A stretch of 64,000 nucleotides of DNA, taken from the NCBI GenBank assembly GCA_947373185.1, contig CANBWP010000001.1:62001-126000 (forward strand), in the 5' to 3' direction. The notes beneath the pieces are model-generated. The model saw nothing but the letters and a program-made list of their open reading frames with translations. It did not search any database and was not told the origin of the DNA. Made by a program: the position numbers and the translations under genes. The stretch comes from Comamonadaceae bacterium. Its GTDB lineage: Bacteria > Pseudomonadota > Gammaproteobacteria > Burkholderiales > Burkholderiaceae_C. Numbering within the stretch: the stretch's first letter is position 1; every line of letters begins with the position of its first letter. Positions 33,700-42,498 of this stretch are shown here, one piece after another.

Positions 33700-34278
33700 T
33701 CATTTGCTCGTGAGCGCCGTGAATTGGAAGGTGACGGGAATTTCATTGGCCACAATGTCAAACTTGGCCCACATGCCCTCGCCAATGTTGAAGTCGGCAC
33801 GGCGCAACACAAAGCTGCCTGAAAAAACACCCGCATTGCTTTGCGCGACGTACTTCAGCGGAAAGCTCATGTCTTTGGTCTGCCCTTTGATGCTCAACTT
33901 ACCCAGCACTTCAAACTGATTGGCGCCGGTTTGTTTAATTTGCGAACTCACAAACGTCGCCTTCGGAAACGCAGCCGTGTTGAACCAAGCTTTGCCGATC
34001 ACTTCTTGGTCCGCTTCGCTGGAGCCTGTATCGACTGAAGCCAACTCAATCTCGATGTGGGTCTTTGCGGTGGCTGGTTTGGCCGGGTCAAAGCTCAATT
34101 GGGTCGAGAATTTTTTGAACTTGCCCTCCATGCCCACGCCCATTTGCTTGTAGCTGAAAGCCACAATGCTTTTGGCTGCATCCATTGATTTGTATTCCAC
34201 GCCAGACGCCTTCAGTGCCATCAAACCGATGCTGGCCGCGGCCACATAAACGGCCCAAGATGTGGATGAGGGTTTCAT
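33700..34278 (-). CDS. YceI-family periplasmic protein, copy 1
   Basis: 192-residue YceI-like protein with an N-terminal hydrophobic segment (MKPSSTSWAVYVAAASIGLM) likely to be a signal or anchor. SIVAFSYKQMGVGMEGKFKK, KTHIEIELASVDTGSSEADQ and FPKATFVSSQI mark the fold. Its start overlaps the stop of the cytochrome b561 gene by 4 nt. Diverged from copy 2, so two ligand-binding forms are present in one operon. Confidence 0.9.
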   Translation of the reverse strand: MKPSSTSWAVYVAAASIGLMALKASGVEYKSMDAAKSIVAFSYKQMGVGMEGKFKKFSTQLSFDPAKPATAKTHIEIELASVDTGSSEADQEVIGKAWFNTAAFPKATFVSSQIKQTGANQFEVLGKLSIKGQTKDMSFPLKYVAQSNAGVFSGSFVLRRADFNIGEGMWAKFDIVANEIPVTFQFTALTSK

Positions 34279-34823
34279 GAGGATTCTTTCGATGAGTGAA
34301 ATGGGACCATGCGCAGCAACGTGTCGTCACGGTCGATGAAATGGTGCTTGAGCGCCGCAGCCATATGGCCGGCGACCAAGCTCACCATGATCCAGCTCAA
34401 TGCGCCATGCACGTCTTCTAGCAAGTGCCCCAGGGCTTTGTCTTTGCCAATCAGGTCGGGCAGCGGCAACACGCCAAACCAAACGGTTTGCACCCCCTTG
34501 GCAGAACTCATCAACCAGCCGGTGAGGGGGATGATCAGCATGAAGGCGTACAAAGCAATGTGACCCGCATGAGCCAGCCTTTGCACATTGACGGAGATGC
34601 TGCCAGGGTAAGCGGGCGGTGGGCTGATAAAGCGGTATGTCAACCGAATCCAAACCAAGGCAAAGACACTGACACCAGCCCACTTGTGCCAAGAAAAATA
34701 CTGTAATTTTTCAGGGGAAAGGGGCATGTCGCTCATGATGCTGCCCAATGTCACCAAGCCAATGATGCCCAGTGCCATCGACCAGTGAAGGGCTTTTGCA
34801 AATGGAGAATAGGTTTTTTTCAT
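34275..34823 (-). CDS. Cytochrome b561-family membrane protein
   Basis: 182-residue four-helix membrane protein of the bacterial b561 (CybB/YceJ) type. Haem-ligand histidines are in KALHWSMALG, SWHKWAGVSVFALVW, RLAHAGHIALYAFM and EDVHGALSWIMVS. It transfers electrons between quinones and small periplasmic acceptors. First gene of the operon with the two YceI proteins, whose quinone-binding fold fits a redox partnership. Confidence 0.92.
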   Translation of the reverse strand: MKKTYSPFAKALHWSMALGIIGLVTLGSIMSDMPLSPEKLQYFSWHKWAGVSVFALVWIRLTYRFISPPPAYPGSISVNVQRLAHAGHIALYAFMLIIPLTGWLMSSAKGVQTVWFGVLPLPDLIGKDKALGHLLEDVHGALSWIMVSLVAGHMAAALKHHFIDRDDTLLRMVPFHSSKESS

Positions 34824-34832
34824 GAAGTCTCT

Positions 34833-35621
34833 TTAAACAAATTGGTAGCCGTCCATGGCAATCACATGACTGCTGATGCCGCGGTAAAAGGCTTGGGCTG
34901 TGGCGTCTTTGCCGGCTGCGCCCAGCGCAACGAACAAGGGCAGCAGGTGATCTTCGGTGGGGTGCGAGCGAACGCCTTCAGGTGAGTGCTGTCGATAGTC
35001 GATCAGATTTTGTAAACGCTTGGCGTTCAATTGCGCTTGCACCCAATCGGCAAACACCTGAACATAAGGGGGAGTTTGGCCTGCGCGCATGGCGGCCATT
35101 TGGTAGTCACCCAAATTGTGGGTGATGTTGCCCGAAGCAATGAGCAGAAAACCTTTTTGCGTCAGCTCTTGGAGCGCCTCGCCCATGGCCAAAGCATGGG
35201 CAGTGCCTGCGCGGCTTTGAATGGACACGGGAATGATCGGTATGTCGGCTTCAGGAAACATTTGACGCAAGGGCGTCCATGCGCCGTGGTCCAAGCCTCG
35301 TGTCGGGTCGATGGCCACCTGAGGAAATCTTTTTTGTAAAGCCGCCACGACTTCCTGCGCACCTTCAGGGCAGCCGGTGGCGGGGTATTTGATGCTGTAA
35401 AGCGCGTTGGGAAAACCGTGAAAGTCATAAATGGTTTCCAGTTGCTTGGCGGTGCTCACCGTCGGGATGGAGGTGTCCCAATGGGGGCTGACCACGATGA
35501 TGGCCCGGGGCGTTGGCAGGACGTTGGCCACTTGGCTCATGGCGGCGCCTGCCGCGCCAGGATCGATGGCGAAGGTGGGGGCGCCGTGGGGCACAAAGAG
35601 CACATTGCGTGGATTGTTCAT
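34833..35621 (-). CDS. Class III extradiol dioxygenase (YgiD/DODA-type)
   Basis: 262-residue Zn/Fe-dependent LigB-fold protein resembling E. coli YgiD (4,5-DOPA extradiol dioxygenase). Conserved histidines appear in VLFVPHGAPTFAID, IVVSPHWDTSIPT, RGLDHGAWTPL and ASGNITHNLGDYQMA. Cleaves catechol-type rings. Divergent from a LysR regulator, which is likely to control it, with a TTGC-N7-GCAA motif in the shared promoter region. Confidence 0.92.
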   Translation of the reverse strand: MNNPRNVLFVPHGAPTFAIDPGAAGAAMSQVANVLPTPRAIIVVSPHWDTSIPTVSTAKQLETIYDFHGFPNALYSIKYPATGCPEGAQEVVAALQKRFPQVAIDPTRGLDHGAWTPLRQMFPEADIPIIPVSIQSRAGTAHALAMGEALQELTQKGFLLIASGNITHNLGDYQMAAMRAGQTPPYVQVFADWVQAQLNAKRLQNLIDYRQHSPEGVRSHPTEDHLLPLFVALGAAGKDATAQAFYRGISSHVIAMDGYQFV

Positions 35622-35716
35622 GGTGAGTCTCGAGCAGTTTGGGCGGTCTCTCTAGGAAGGTTCAGACTGTAGGCTTTCAATTGCTTTTAAAAAAGTAGCC
35701 AATTTGCAAATATTTG

Positions 35717-35731
35717 TTGCAAAATTAGCAA
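35717..35731. promoter_or_regulatory. TTGC-N7-GCAA inverted repeat, candidate LysR site
   Basis: TTGCAAAATTAGCAA is an imperfect palindrome ending 2 nt before the LysR start codon, with a further TTGCAA copy at 35704-35709. LysR family sites are commonly T-N11-A palindromes; this place suits autoregulation and control of the divergent dioxygenase gene. Not an experimentally known sequence. Confidence 0.4.
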
Positions 35732-35733
35732 CA

Positions 35734-36624
35734 ATGGACAAATTCAACGCAATGCAAATTTTTGTTCGCGTGGCGGAGGCGGGCAGTTTTACGGCGGTCG
35801 CTCAGCAAGAGAATGTGGCGCGCTCCGTCATCACGCGGCAAATCGCTGGCTTAGAAAAAAAGCTGGGCAGCAAACTCATCATTCGCAGTACACGCAGCTT
35901 GACGCTCACCACAGCGGGCGCCGCATACCTGGAACGTTGCCGTGTCATTTTGAACATGGTGGATGCGGCAGAGTCCAGCCTCTCCGAAGAAAAGGTGGAA
36001 CCCAGGGGCCGCATTCGATTGGGCCTGCCTTTGAGCTTTGGCCTGCAACGCTTGATGCCCACGCTGGCTGAGTTTTCAAAGCGACATCCGCACATTCAAC
36101 TGGTCTTGGATTTTTCTGACCGGCGATCGAATTTGATTGAAGAAGGCATTGACCTGTCGGTTCGAATCACGGCCGACTTGGAGCCCAGTGACATCGTGCG
36201 CAAACTCGGCACTTGCCAAATTCTCACCCTGGCCTCACCTGAGTATTTGGCGCTGCATGGGCGACCCAAGCATCCGCGTGATTTGCAAAACCATGAATGC
36301 CTGGCGTACTCAATTGATTTGAAGCCCGCCAACTGGACCTATGAGGTCAACGCCAGCCGCTTCCATGTCCCCATTCGCGGGCGTGTGGTGGCCAACAATG
36401 GTGAAGCACTGACAAGGGCCACTGCAGCCGGCATTGGCATCACGCGCCAGCCCGATTTCATTGCCAAGCCCTTTCTTGAAAGTGGCGAAGTGGTCGAGAT
36501 TTTGAAAAAATTTGCCACCGAGCCGCTGGGCATTTATGCCGTATTGCCCAGCAACCGGTACATCCCTCACAGGGTGTCGGTATTGATTGAGTTTCTGTCG
36601 GCAGCCCTTCAAACGCCTTTGTAA
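35734..36624 (+). CDS. LysR-family transcriptional regulator
   Basis: 296 residues. N-terminal winged HTH ([37 protein letters not shown]) plus a substrate-binding domain ([20 protein letters not shown]). Start 35734 (MDKFNAM) fits the family; an upstream in-frame ATG at 35704 lies inside the palindromic control region. Likely regulates the divergent ygiD-like gene. The 3' end overlaps the queC stop by 16 nt. Confidence 0.92.
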   Translation: MDKFNAMQIFVRVAEAGSFTAVAQQENVARSVITRQIAGLEKKLGSKLIIRSTRSLTLTTAGAAYLERCRVILNMVDAAESSLSEEKVEPRGRIRLGLPLSFGLQRLMPTLAEFSKRHPHIQLVLDFSDRRSNLIEEGIDLSVRITADLEPSDIVRKLGTCQILTLASPEYLALHGRPKHPRDLQNHECLAYSIDLKPANWTYEVNASRFHVPIRGRVVANNGEALTRATAAGIGITRQPDFIAKPFLESGEVVEILKKFATEPLGIYAVLPSNRYIPHRVSVLIEFLSAALQTPL

Positions 36625-37319
36625 CGCGCGTGGCCAATGCGCCTGAGCTCACACGCCGGGCAGTTGTTGCAGCCATAACCCCAAGCATGCCGGTGTTGCC
36701 TGTCGCCCAGGTAGCAGGTGTGCGTTTCTTCTTCTATCAATGACACCAACGCACTGCCGCCTAAGTTCTCGGCCAGTTGCCAGGTCTGTGCTTTGTCGAT
36801 CCACATCAAGGGTGTTTCAAGCACCAGGCGCGTGTCTAGCCCAAGACTGAGCGCGACTTGGAGTGCCTTGATGGTGTCATCACGGCAGTCGGGGTAACCT
36901 GAGTAATCGGTTTCACACATGCCGCCCACAATCATTTTGAGCTGACGTCGGTAGGCTACGGCGGCGGCGAAGGTCAGAAACAAAAGGTTGCGCCCCGGCA
37001 CAAAGGTGTTGGGCAAACCGCTTTGCTTCATCTCAATTTCTTTTTCTTGGGTCAAAGCCGTGTCGCTGATTTGGCCCAGCAGGCTGAGGTCCAGCAAATG
37101 GTCTTGCCCAAGTTTGTGGGCCCATTGCGGGTATTGACGTTTCAAGGCCTCTCGAAATTTTTCACGGCATTCAAGTTCGACCACGTGGCGTTGCCCATAG
37201 CTGAAGCCGATGGTTTCGACGGTGTCATAGCGGTCTAGGGCCCATGCCAAGCAGGTGGCAGAGTCTTGCCCACCAGAGTAGAGGACCAGAGCGGAGGCGT
37301 TGAAATGGGACATGGTCAT
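36609..37319 (-). CDS. queC: 7-cyano-7-deazaguanine synthase QueC
   Basis: 236-residue enzyme that makes preQ0 from 7-carboxy-7-deazaguanine with ATP and ammonia for queuosine synthesis. The PP-loop [16 protein letters not shown] binds ATP, and the four Zn ligands are in HTCYLGD and [33 protein letters not shown] is also diagnostic. Start is ATG 37319 or 37313. No other queuosine genes are nearby, so it stands alone. Confidence 0.96.
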   Translation of the reverse strand: MTMSHFNASALVLYSGGQDSATCLAWALDRYDTVETIGFSYGQRHVVELECREKFREALKRQYPQWAHKLGQDHLLDLSLLGQISDTALTQEKEIEMKQSGLPNTFVPGRNLLFLTFAAAVAYRRQLKMIVGGMCETDYSGYPDCRDDTIKALQVALSLGLDTRLVLETPLMWIDKAQTWQLAENLGGSALVSLIEEETHTCYLGDRQHRHAWGYGCNNCPACELRRIGHARYKGV

Positions 37320-37358
37320 GTGCGGAAATTGAATCGATGGGCTATTTTGCTTGAATTG

Positions 37359-37374
37359 TGTGCGCTAGCGTACA
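37359..37374. promoter_or_regulatory. Palindrome TGTnCGnnnnCGTACA, copy A, before tpsB
   Basis: TGTGCGCTAGCGTACA is nearly a perfect palindrome around CTAG. Similar 16-mers occur twice in the promoter of the Crp-type gene at 41619-42275. Its centre is 32 bp before a TATGCT hexamer (37396-37401), the distance of a class II Crp/Fnr-activated promoter. Confidence 0.6.
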
Positions 37375-37395
37375 TACGAAATGTGAGTGGATTTC

Positions 37396-37401
37396 TATGC
37401 T
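37396..37401 (+). promoter_or_regulatory. Candidate -10 element for the two-partner secretion operon
   Basis: TATGCT (4 of 6 matches to TATAAT) lies 32 bp from the centre of palindrome copy A and about 45 nt before the tpsB start at 37446. No good -35 element is seen in front of it, in keeping with an activator-dependent promoter. Confidence 0.4.
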
Positions 37402-37445
37402 CTGTGTGTGAATTGACTTTTTACCACGCACACAGTTGGACGCGC

Positions 37446-39107
37446 ATGAACATTCGATATTTGACACTCTGGGCTACGCTGGTGGGGTCCATTGGCTGTG
37501 AAGCCGTCACGCTGCCCCTTTCTGGTGGGGCCCTGCAACAGCTGCCGCCCGAACAAATTGCCCCAGCACCAGCACCGCAGCTGCGTGTAGAGCCTGCTTC
37601 TGAAAATACAAGCCTTGCACCGGCATCGTTGCCTTTGCAAATCACCTTGCGAACGCTTGACATCCAAGGCGCGAAAATTTATTCGGAAACAGAGTTGAGG
37701 GCTGTGGCCGAATTCAAGCCGAACACGAAAATGGCCATCAACGACTTGCGTTGGATGCTTCAAAAAATCACAACGCATTATCAAAGCCACGGCTATGTGG
37801 CGGCCCAAGCATACTTACCGCAACAAGACATCGCAGAGGGCAACCTGGTGATTGCTGTGGTTGAAGGGCATTACGGCAAGATACAGGTTCAAAATCAAAC
37901 CAACATGGCTGGCAGTGTCATTGCCGATTTGCTAGACGAGATGGCAATCGGTGACCTCGTACGGGCGTCTGTGCTCGAGTCTCAATTGTTGCAAGTGGCC
38001 GCTTTGCCTGGCGTCAAAGTCAATTCAAGTTTGGTTCCAGGAGAAAAGTTTGGAACCACAGACCTGCGCATAGACCTGGTGCCCAACAAACGTGTGACCG
38101 GCACCCTGGATGCCGACAATGCTGGCAACGTGTACACAGGGGCCTACCGCATTGGCGGCAGCTTGTTTTTGAACGAACCTCTGGGCCAAGGCGATGTGGC
38201 CAGCATCCGCTTGCTCACTTCCGCCAGTGGGCTTAATTTTTTTCATGCCAATTACCAAATGCACGTGGGTCGAGCCATCGTGGGCGCTGGCTATCAGAGC
38301 TTGGAATATTCCCTTGGCAAAGAATTTCAAAGTTTGATTGCCAATGGCACCGCCAAGATCGGCAACTTTTTTGCGAACTACCCGCTTCAAACTTCTTTGG
38401 CGCAAAACATGTCTGTGGGATTGAATCTGGCCAATAAAACTTTTCAAGACCACGTCACTTCTGTCGGCAGTATTTCCGACAAGGCGGCCCATGTGCTGAC
38501 GGGCACATACACCGGCGATTTTGAAGACACTGTTTGGGGCCGATCTGCCAATGCCTACACGGCCGCGGTCACGCTAGGCAATATTCAGATTCAGTCGCTT
38601 GGACCGCGAACATTGGACATTGAAACGTCCAAAAGTGGTGGTCACTTCAGCAAATTGTCTTGGAGTGCCAGTCGAACACAGACCCTGAATGACAACTGGT
38701 TTTTATTTGGAGGGCTCAGCGGTCAAGTGGCTTCCAAAAACCTGGACATTTCCGAAAAAATGGAACTGGGTGGCATGTACGGTGTTCGTGCATATCCTGA
38801 AGGTGAAGCCTACGCTGACAACGCTGTGTTACTGACATTGGAGGCGCGTTGGCGCTTGGCCAACACGCTTCCAAATGTTCAGTGGATTGCATTCTTTGAC
38901 AACGGCGTGGCCCAATTGAATGCCAAGCCATGGACTTCGGACCTCAATCGTCGCCATCTTCAAGCCGCTGGCTTGGGATTCAATTGGCATGCAAAGCATG
39001 ACGTGTATGTGCGGGCCAATGTCGCCTTCAAAGTGGGCGATGAAGCAGCCAAGTCTTCTAAAGATGCCGCCAGCAGACTTTGGTTGCAGGCGGTTCAATC
39101 TTATTAA
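37446..39107 (+). CDS. Two-partner secretion outer-membrane transporter (ShlB/FhaC/HecB, TpsB)
   Basis: 553 residues. Signal peptide (MNIRYLTLWATLVGSIG), a POTRA_2 region with LRTLDIQGAKIYSETELRAV and a second POTRA, then a 16-strand Omp85-type barrel (LDADNAGNVYTGAYRIGGS; AYPEGEAYADNAVLLTLEAR; VRANVAFKVGDEAAKSSKDA). VRAYPEGE is the conserved L6 (VRGY/F) motif. It exports the TpsA protein encoded next, 13 nt downstream. Start 37446 gives the signal peptide; a longer frame has no such sequence. Confidence 0.92.
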   Translation: MNIRYLTLWATLVGSIGCEAVTLPLSGGALQQLPPEQIAPAPAPQLRVEPASENTSLAPASLPLQITLRTLDIQGAKIYSETELRAVAEFKPNTKMAINDLRWMLQKITTHYQSHGYVAAQAYLPQQDIAEGNLVIAVVEGHYGKIQVQNQTNMAGSVIADLLDEMAIGDLVRASVLESQLLQVAALPGVKVNSSLVPGEKFGTTDLRIDLVPNKRVTGTLDADNAGNVYTGAYRIGGSLFLNEPLGQGDVASIRLLTSASGLNFFHANYQMHVGRAIVGAGYQSLEYSLGKEFQSLIANGTAKIGNFFANYPLQTSLAQNMSVGLNLANKTFQDHVTSVGSISDKAAHVLTGTYTGDFEDTVWGRSANAYTAAVTLGNIQIQSLGPRTLDIETSKSGGHFSKLSWSASRTQTLNDNWFLFGGLSGQVASKNLDISEKMELGGMYGVRAYPEGEAYADNAVLLTLEARWRLANTLPNVQWIAFFDNGVAQLNAKPWTSDLNRRHLQAAGLGFNWHAKHDVYVRANVAFKVGDEAAKSSKDAASRLWLQAVQSY

Positions 39108-39120
39108 GAACAGACAGCAC

Positions 39121-41589
39121 ATGGCCTTGCAATTTTTATTCCGCTACGCCTTTGTCTGCAGCGGCCTGCTCGCAGTGGCAGAAGGCGCCTTTGCGTTGCC
39201 CGTAGGCGGTGTGGTCGTGAATGGCATTGCGGGCATTCACACCGCTCTTGATTCTTTGAATGTGACGCAATCCAGTGCGAATGCCCTGATTCAATGGCAG
39301 AGCTTCAGCATCGGACGCGATCAGCGCGTGACGTTTGTTCAGCCTAGCAATCAATCTGTCACCATCAATCAGGTCATGGGCAGCGACCCCTCCAACCTGT
39401 TGGGCAGCATGACGGCCAACGGCAAGTTGTTTTTGCTGAACCCCAATGGCATTCTGTTTGGACCGCATGCCACGGTCAATGTGGGGGGCTTGCTGGCCAC
39501 AACATTGCGCATGCTCAATTCGGATGCTGCGACGGGTCCTTCTCAATTCAGCGGCGACAGCACCGCATCGGTTGTGAATGTGGGGCAGATCCATGCTGCG
39601 GACGGTGGCCAGATTGCCTTGGTGGGTGCGCATGTGGCCAATGAAGGTGCGATGGTGGCCCCTTTGGGCGCTATTCACCTTGTGGCGGCAAGTGGGGTGA
39701 ATTTGAATCTTGACGCTCACGGCGCTGCTGGCTTTTTCACCCCTGTTGTCACCAAGGGTGCAGAGCGCGCGGATGTGCTCAATGCTGGGCTTTTACAGGC
39801 TGATGGTGGTGTCGTGAATATCTTGACCCTCAGTGCTGGCGGCCCGATGCACGTGGCAGTCAACCAAACGGGCATGATTCGCGCGCAAACCTTGGAAAAT
39901 CAAACGGGTGTCATTCGCATCATCGGCGACATGCAATCTGGCATCGTGAACCTTTCGGGCTCACTCGATGCGTCTGCCCCAGTGGGCGGCAATGGCGGGT
40001 GGATTGAAACTTCTGCGGCGCGGGTCAAGGTTCATCAGCTGGACGTGAACACAAGCTCGGCATCTGGAAAACGGGGGGTGTGGCTCATCGACCCTACAGA
40101 TTTTGTCATTGGCGGGGACGGTGCAGACATCAAAATCGAGGATCTGCGCAAAAGCTTGGAGCGCAACGATGTGACCATCGTGACCCACAGCAGCGACGAA
40201 GGGGGAGCTGGCAAGAATGGTGACATTCTGGTCAATGAAGCATTGACATGGGTTGCCAGCAAAGAATTGCCAACCACCTTGATTCTCAATGCTTTCAGAA
40301 ACATGGATGTCAATTTTCCGATCACCACAACTTTTGGCAGTCTTGGGCTGAATGCCGGACAAGACGTCAATGTCTATGCAGCCATCACCACCACCAATGG
40401 CAGCATTTTGTCAACGGCGGGTCGAGACATCAACATCATCAATGACAGTAGAGCGCGCCTAGGCGCTGTCACCACGACAGATGGCGGCATGAGTTGGATC
40501 GCAGGCCGCGCGGTGCTCATTGACAGGGCGGCACTGACCACAACAGGTGGAAATGTTGTTTTGGGTGCGGGCAGTGACGGACGTGGTGAAGGTGCTGTCA
40601 CGTTCACAGAGGAAACGCCTGCGTTTGCAGTCACGGGCAAGGTCAGCGTGAAGGTCTTCAATCCATTTTCAGCTTCTCAGCCCATCGATCACAGCAGCCA
40701 CTTTTCGTTGACCGAGGGAGCACAGCTGTCGCAATTCGTGTGGGTCACTCAGGCGGGCTTAACGGGTCCCGTTGGACCCATTGGTTTGACCGGTTCAGTA
40801 GGGGCTATGGGCTTAACCGGTCCTGCCGGAGCCAATGGACGTGATGGTTTGCGAGGGGCCGTGGGTGCCATTGGTCCTGCAGGTGCCAATGGTGCTGCAG
40901 GTGCTGCAGGTGCCAGTGGTCCTGCGGGTTCCAGCGGTTCGAAGGGGGATACGGGTACAACTGGTGCAACTGGAACCACGGGTGCTACTGGCGCAGAGGG
41001 GCAAGCAGGCAAGGAGGGCGGGGTGGGGCCTGAAGGTCCAGCAGGCTCAGCAGGCTCAGTAGGTCCAGTAGGTCCAGTAGGTCCAGTAGGTCCAGTAGGC
41101 GCATTGGGGGGCGCAGGAGAGCTTGGTTCACAGGGGATGCCTGGCGCAAAGGGCGCTACGGGTGAGATAGGTGCTACAGGTGCTACAGGTGCGATTGGGT
41201 CAATTGGGGCCGCAGGTGCAGAGGGCCCAGCAGGTCTGACGGGTGCAGTGGGCGCTGCAGGCATTACTGGGGTTTCGGGTGTACAAGGTTCGACGGGTGA
41301 ACGAGGCGCTGTGGGTGAAGCAGGCATGAAGGGCAATACAGGTGCAACAGGTCCTAAGGGCGAGGGCAATATGGGCAATCCAGTTTTAGAAGTGGAATTG
41401 TCGGGCTATAAAACGCTGGGTGTTGTTCAAGAATTGATACAGGGCCAGTGCGGCATTGGCGGTAGGCAAAATTGTGTGGCTGCCCAAAAATTGCCAGCTG
41501 TTCAACTGGATGCCTCTGAAGATTCTGAAAAATCAAAGCCAAACAACATCAGTCAAGATGTGAGACCGGTGCCAACGAAAGCGCCCTGA
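39121..41589 (+). CDS. Two-partner-secreted TpsA exoprotein with collagen-like repeat domain
   Basis: 822 residues exported by the adjacent TpsB. Signal peptide 1-25; TPS/haemagglutinin domain at about 26-150 with ANALIQWQSFSIG, VNQ-type repeats and the hallmark NPNGILFGP. A beta-helix stalk follows to about 540 (NGGWIETSAARVKVHQLDVN, WLIDPTDFVIGGDG). Residues 546-749 are 68 Gly-X-Y triplets in a row. The last 73 residues are acidic/polar with two cysteines. TpsA proteins with a collagen-like triple-helix domain are unusual; it likely projects a fibre from the surface. Confidence 0.88.
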   Translation: MALQFLFRYAFVCSGLLAVAEGAFALPVGGVVVNGIAGIHTALDSLNVTQSSANALIQWQSFSIGRDQRVTFVQPSNQSVTINQVMGSDPSNLLGSMTANGKLFLLNPNGILFGPHATVNVGGLLATTLRMLNSDAATGPSQFSGDSTASVVNVGQIHAADGGQIALVGAHVANEGAMVAPLGAIHLVAASGVNLNLDAHGAAGFFTPVVTKGAERADVLNAGLLQADGGVVNILTLSAGGPMHVAVNQTGMIRAQTLENQTGVIRIIGDMQSGIVNLSGSLDASAPVGGNGGWIETSAARVKVHQLDVNTSSASGKRGVWLIDPTDFVIGGDGADIKIEDLRKSLERNDVTIVTHSSDEGGAGKNGDILVNEALTWVASKELPTTLILNAFRNMDVNFPITTTFGSLGLNAGQDVNVYAAITTTNGSILSTAGRDINIINDSRARLGAVTTTDGGMSWIAGRAVLIDRAALTTTGGNVVLGAGSDGRGEGAVTFTEETPAFAVTGKVSVKVFNPFSASQPIDHSSHFSLTEGAQLSQFVWVTQAGLTGPVGPIGLTGSVGAMGLTGPAGANGRDGLRGAVGAIGPAGANGAAGAAGASGPAGSSGSKGDTGTTGATGTTGATGAEGQAGKEGGVGPEGPAGSAGSVGPVGPVGPVGPVGALGGAGELGSQGMPGAKGATGEIGATGATGAIGSIGAAGAEGPAGLTGAVGAAGITGVSGVQGSTGERGAVGEAGMKGNTGATGPKGEGNMGNPVLEVELSGYKTLGVVQELIQGQCGIGGRQNCVAAQKLPAVQLDASEDSEKSKPNNISQDVRPVPTKAP
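40756..41367 (+). repeat. Collagen-like Gly-X-Y coding repeat region
   Basis: 68 perfect Gly-X-Y triplets without interruption (40756-41367). Motifs include GPV, GPA, GAT, GER and GEK-like charged triplets (GRD, GKE, GPK) but few Pro in Y, so stability relies on charge pairs and Thr/Ala as in bacterial collagens. Inside, GGTCCAGTA is repeated four times at 41062-41097, showing expansion by slippage. Confidence 0.93.
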
Positions 41590-41618
41590 TGATTGAACGC
41601 TTTCAGGCTTGGAGGGGG

Positions 41619-42275
41619 CTAAGAGGCCATGTGGGTCAAGGCCAGCGCATTTAAAAACTGAATATGCCCCCTGCGGTAATCAATCAAGCCCAAATTTTTC
41701 ATCTCTTTGGCTGCCAGCGTGATGCTGGCTCGCCGCACGCCCAACATCTGCGCCATGTGTTCATGTGTCATGCGCAAAGGCTCGGGTTGACAACATGCCA
41801 TGCTCATCAGGAGCCAATTGGCAAGTCGGATTTTGATGTCTTGCGTATGAGACAGCGCGGCCAAACGAGCAATGTCTTGATAATTGCGCCAAAGTGCATT
41901 TGAAAATACCAAGCGCCAATGCGGTCGCCGTTTCATCAAACCTTGAAGCTTGACGCTTTCAATCACATAGGCAAAGCCAGCCGATTGAACCATTGGCGTG
42001 ATATTGCCAATACCCAAACCCATTGCCGCTTGCAAGTTGACTGCACCTGTTCGCCCAATCAAGCCAACGGCCAATCCAGTATGTGCAGCGTTCATGGGGG
42101 TGCCCACAAAGAGGGCCACTGAACCACTGCCCAAAAAATAGATGGCTGGAAGTTCAGGTTGTTGGGCTGTCAACAGGTCGCCCGCTTTGAGTTCTGCAAG
42201 TCGGGCGCTCCGAATCAGCAATGCTTGATCTGGTTCGGAAAGCTGGGAAATCAAACCGTTGGAATGAGGAAACAC
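41619..42275 (-). CDS. Crp-type regulator, copy 1 (adjacent to TPS locus)
   Basis: About 218 residues: N-terminal cyclic-nucleotide-type fold (GDLLTAQQPELPAIYFLGSG, GLIGRTGAVNLQAAMG) and C-terminal HTH (HEHMAQMLGVRRASITLAAK, LIDYRRGHIQFL). The start GTG at 42275 has AAAAGG 6 nt upstream; TTG at 42293 has no ribosome site. Its promoter region holds two copies of the palindrome that also precedes tpsB. Convergent with tpsA and likely to regulate it. Confidence 0.85.
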   Translation of the reverse strand: MFPHSNGLISQLSEPDQALLIRSARLAELKAGDLLTAQQPELPAIYFLGSGSVALFVGTPMNAAHTGLAVGLIGRTGAVNLQAAMGLGIGNITPMVQSAGFAYVIESVKLQGLMKRRPHWRLVFSNALWRNYQDIARLAALSHTQDIKIRLANWLLMSMACCQPEPLRMTHEHMAQMLGVRRASITLAAKEMKNLGLIDYRRGHIQFLNALALTHMAS

Positions 42276-42373
42276 AAACTGCCTTTTTGTCAATCGAGCG
42301 CAATGTCAAACATGCGAAGTGTAGGCAGATTCAGCGCGGAATTTTGATCTCATGTCGCAGCAAAATTCAGCGA

Positions 42374-42389
42374 TGTTCGTTACCGTACG
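42374..42389. promoter_or_regulatory. Palindrome TGTnCGnnnnCGTACR, copy B, upstream of Crp-type gene 1
   Basis: TGTTCGTTACCGTACG agrees with copies A and C at the CG and CGTAC half-site positions. It lies between copy C and the Crp-type start, about +34 from a start site driven by copy C, where it could give feedback repression. Confidence 0.5.
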
Positions 42390-42421
42390 CACCTGTTCAA
42401 TTCAAAAACAATTGAGACGCA

Positions 42422-42427
42422 ATCTTA
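42422..42427 (-). promoter_or_regulatory. Candidate -10 element for Crp-type gene 1
   Basis: On the minus strand TAAGAT (42427 to 42422) matches TATAAT at four of six positions and is centred 32 bp from the centre of palindrome copy C, again the class II spacing. It would give a leader of about 140 nt that includes copy B. Confidence 0.4.
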
Positions 42428-42448
42428 GGGATGCCCTCGTTTTTTTTC

Positions 42449-42464
42449 TGTTCGGTGACGTACA
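42449..42464. promoter_or_regulatory. Palindrome TGTnCGnnnnCGTACA, copy C
   Basis: TGTTCGGTGACGTACA shares TGT-CG and CGTACA (CGTACATA with copy A) in the 42276-42498 gap upstream of the Crp-type gene at 41619-42275. Placed correctly to activate that gene from the minus strand. Confidence 0.55.
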
Positions 42465-42498
42465 TAAAGCAGATTGATTGATTTGTCTGTTTTGAAAT

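Noticed and set aside
40749-41378. Long minus-strand Pro/Ala-rich open frame opposite the collagen repeat
   Set aside because: It is the reverse reading of the Gly-X-Y codons and has no ribosome site or independent motif.
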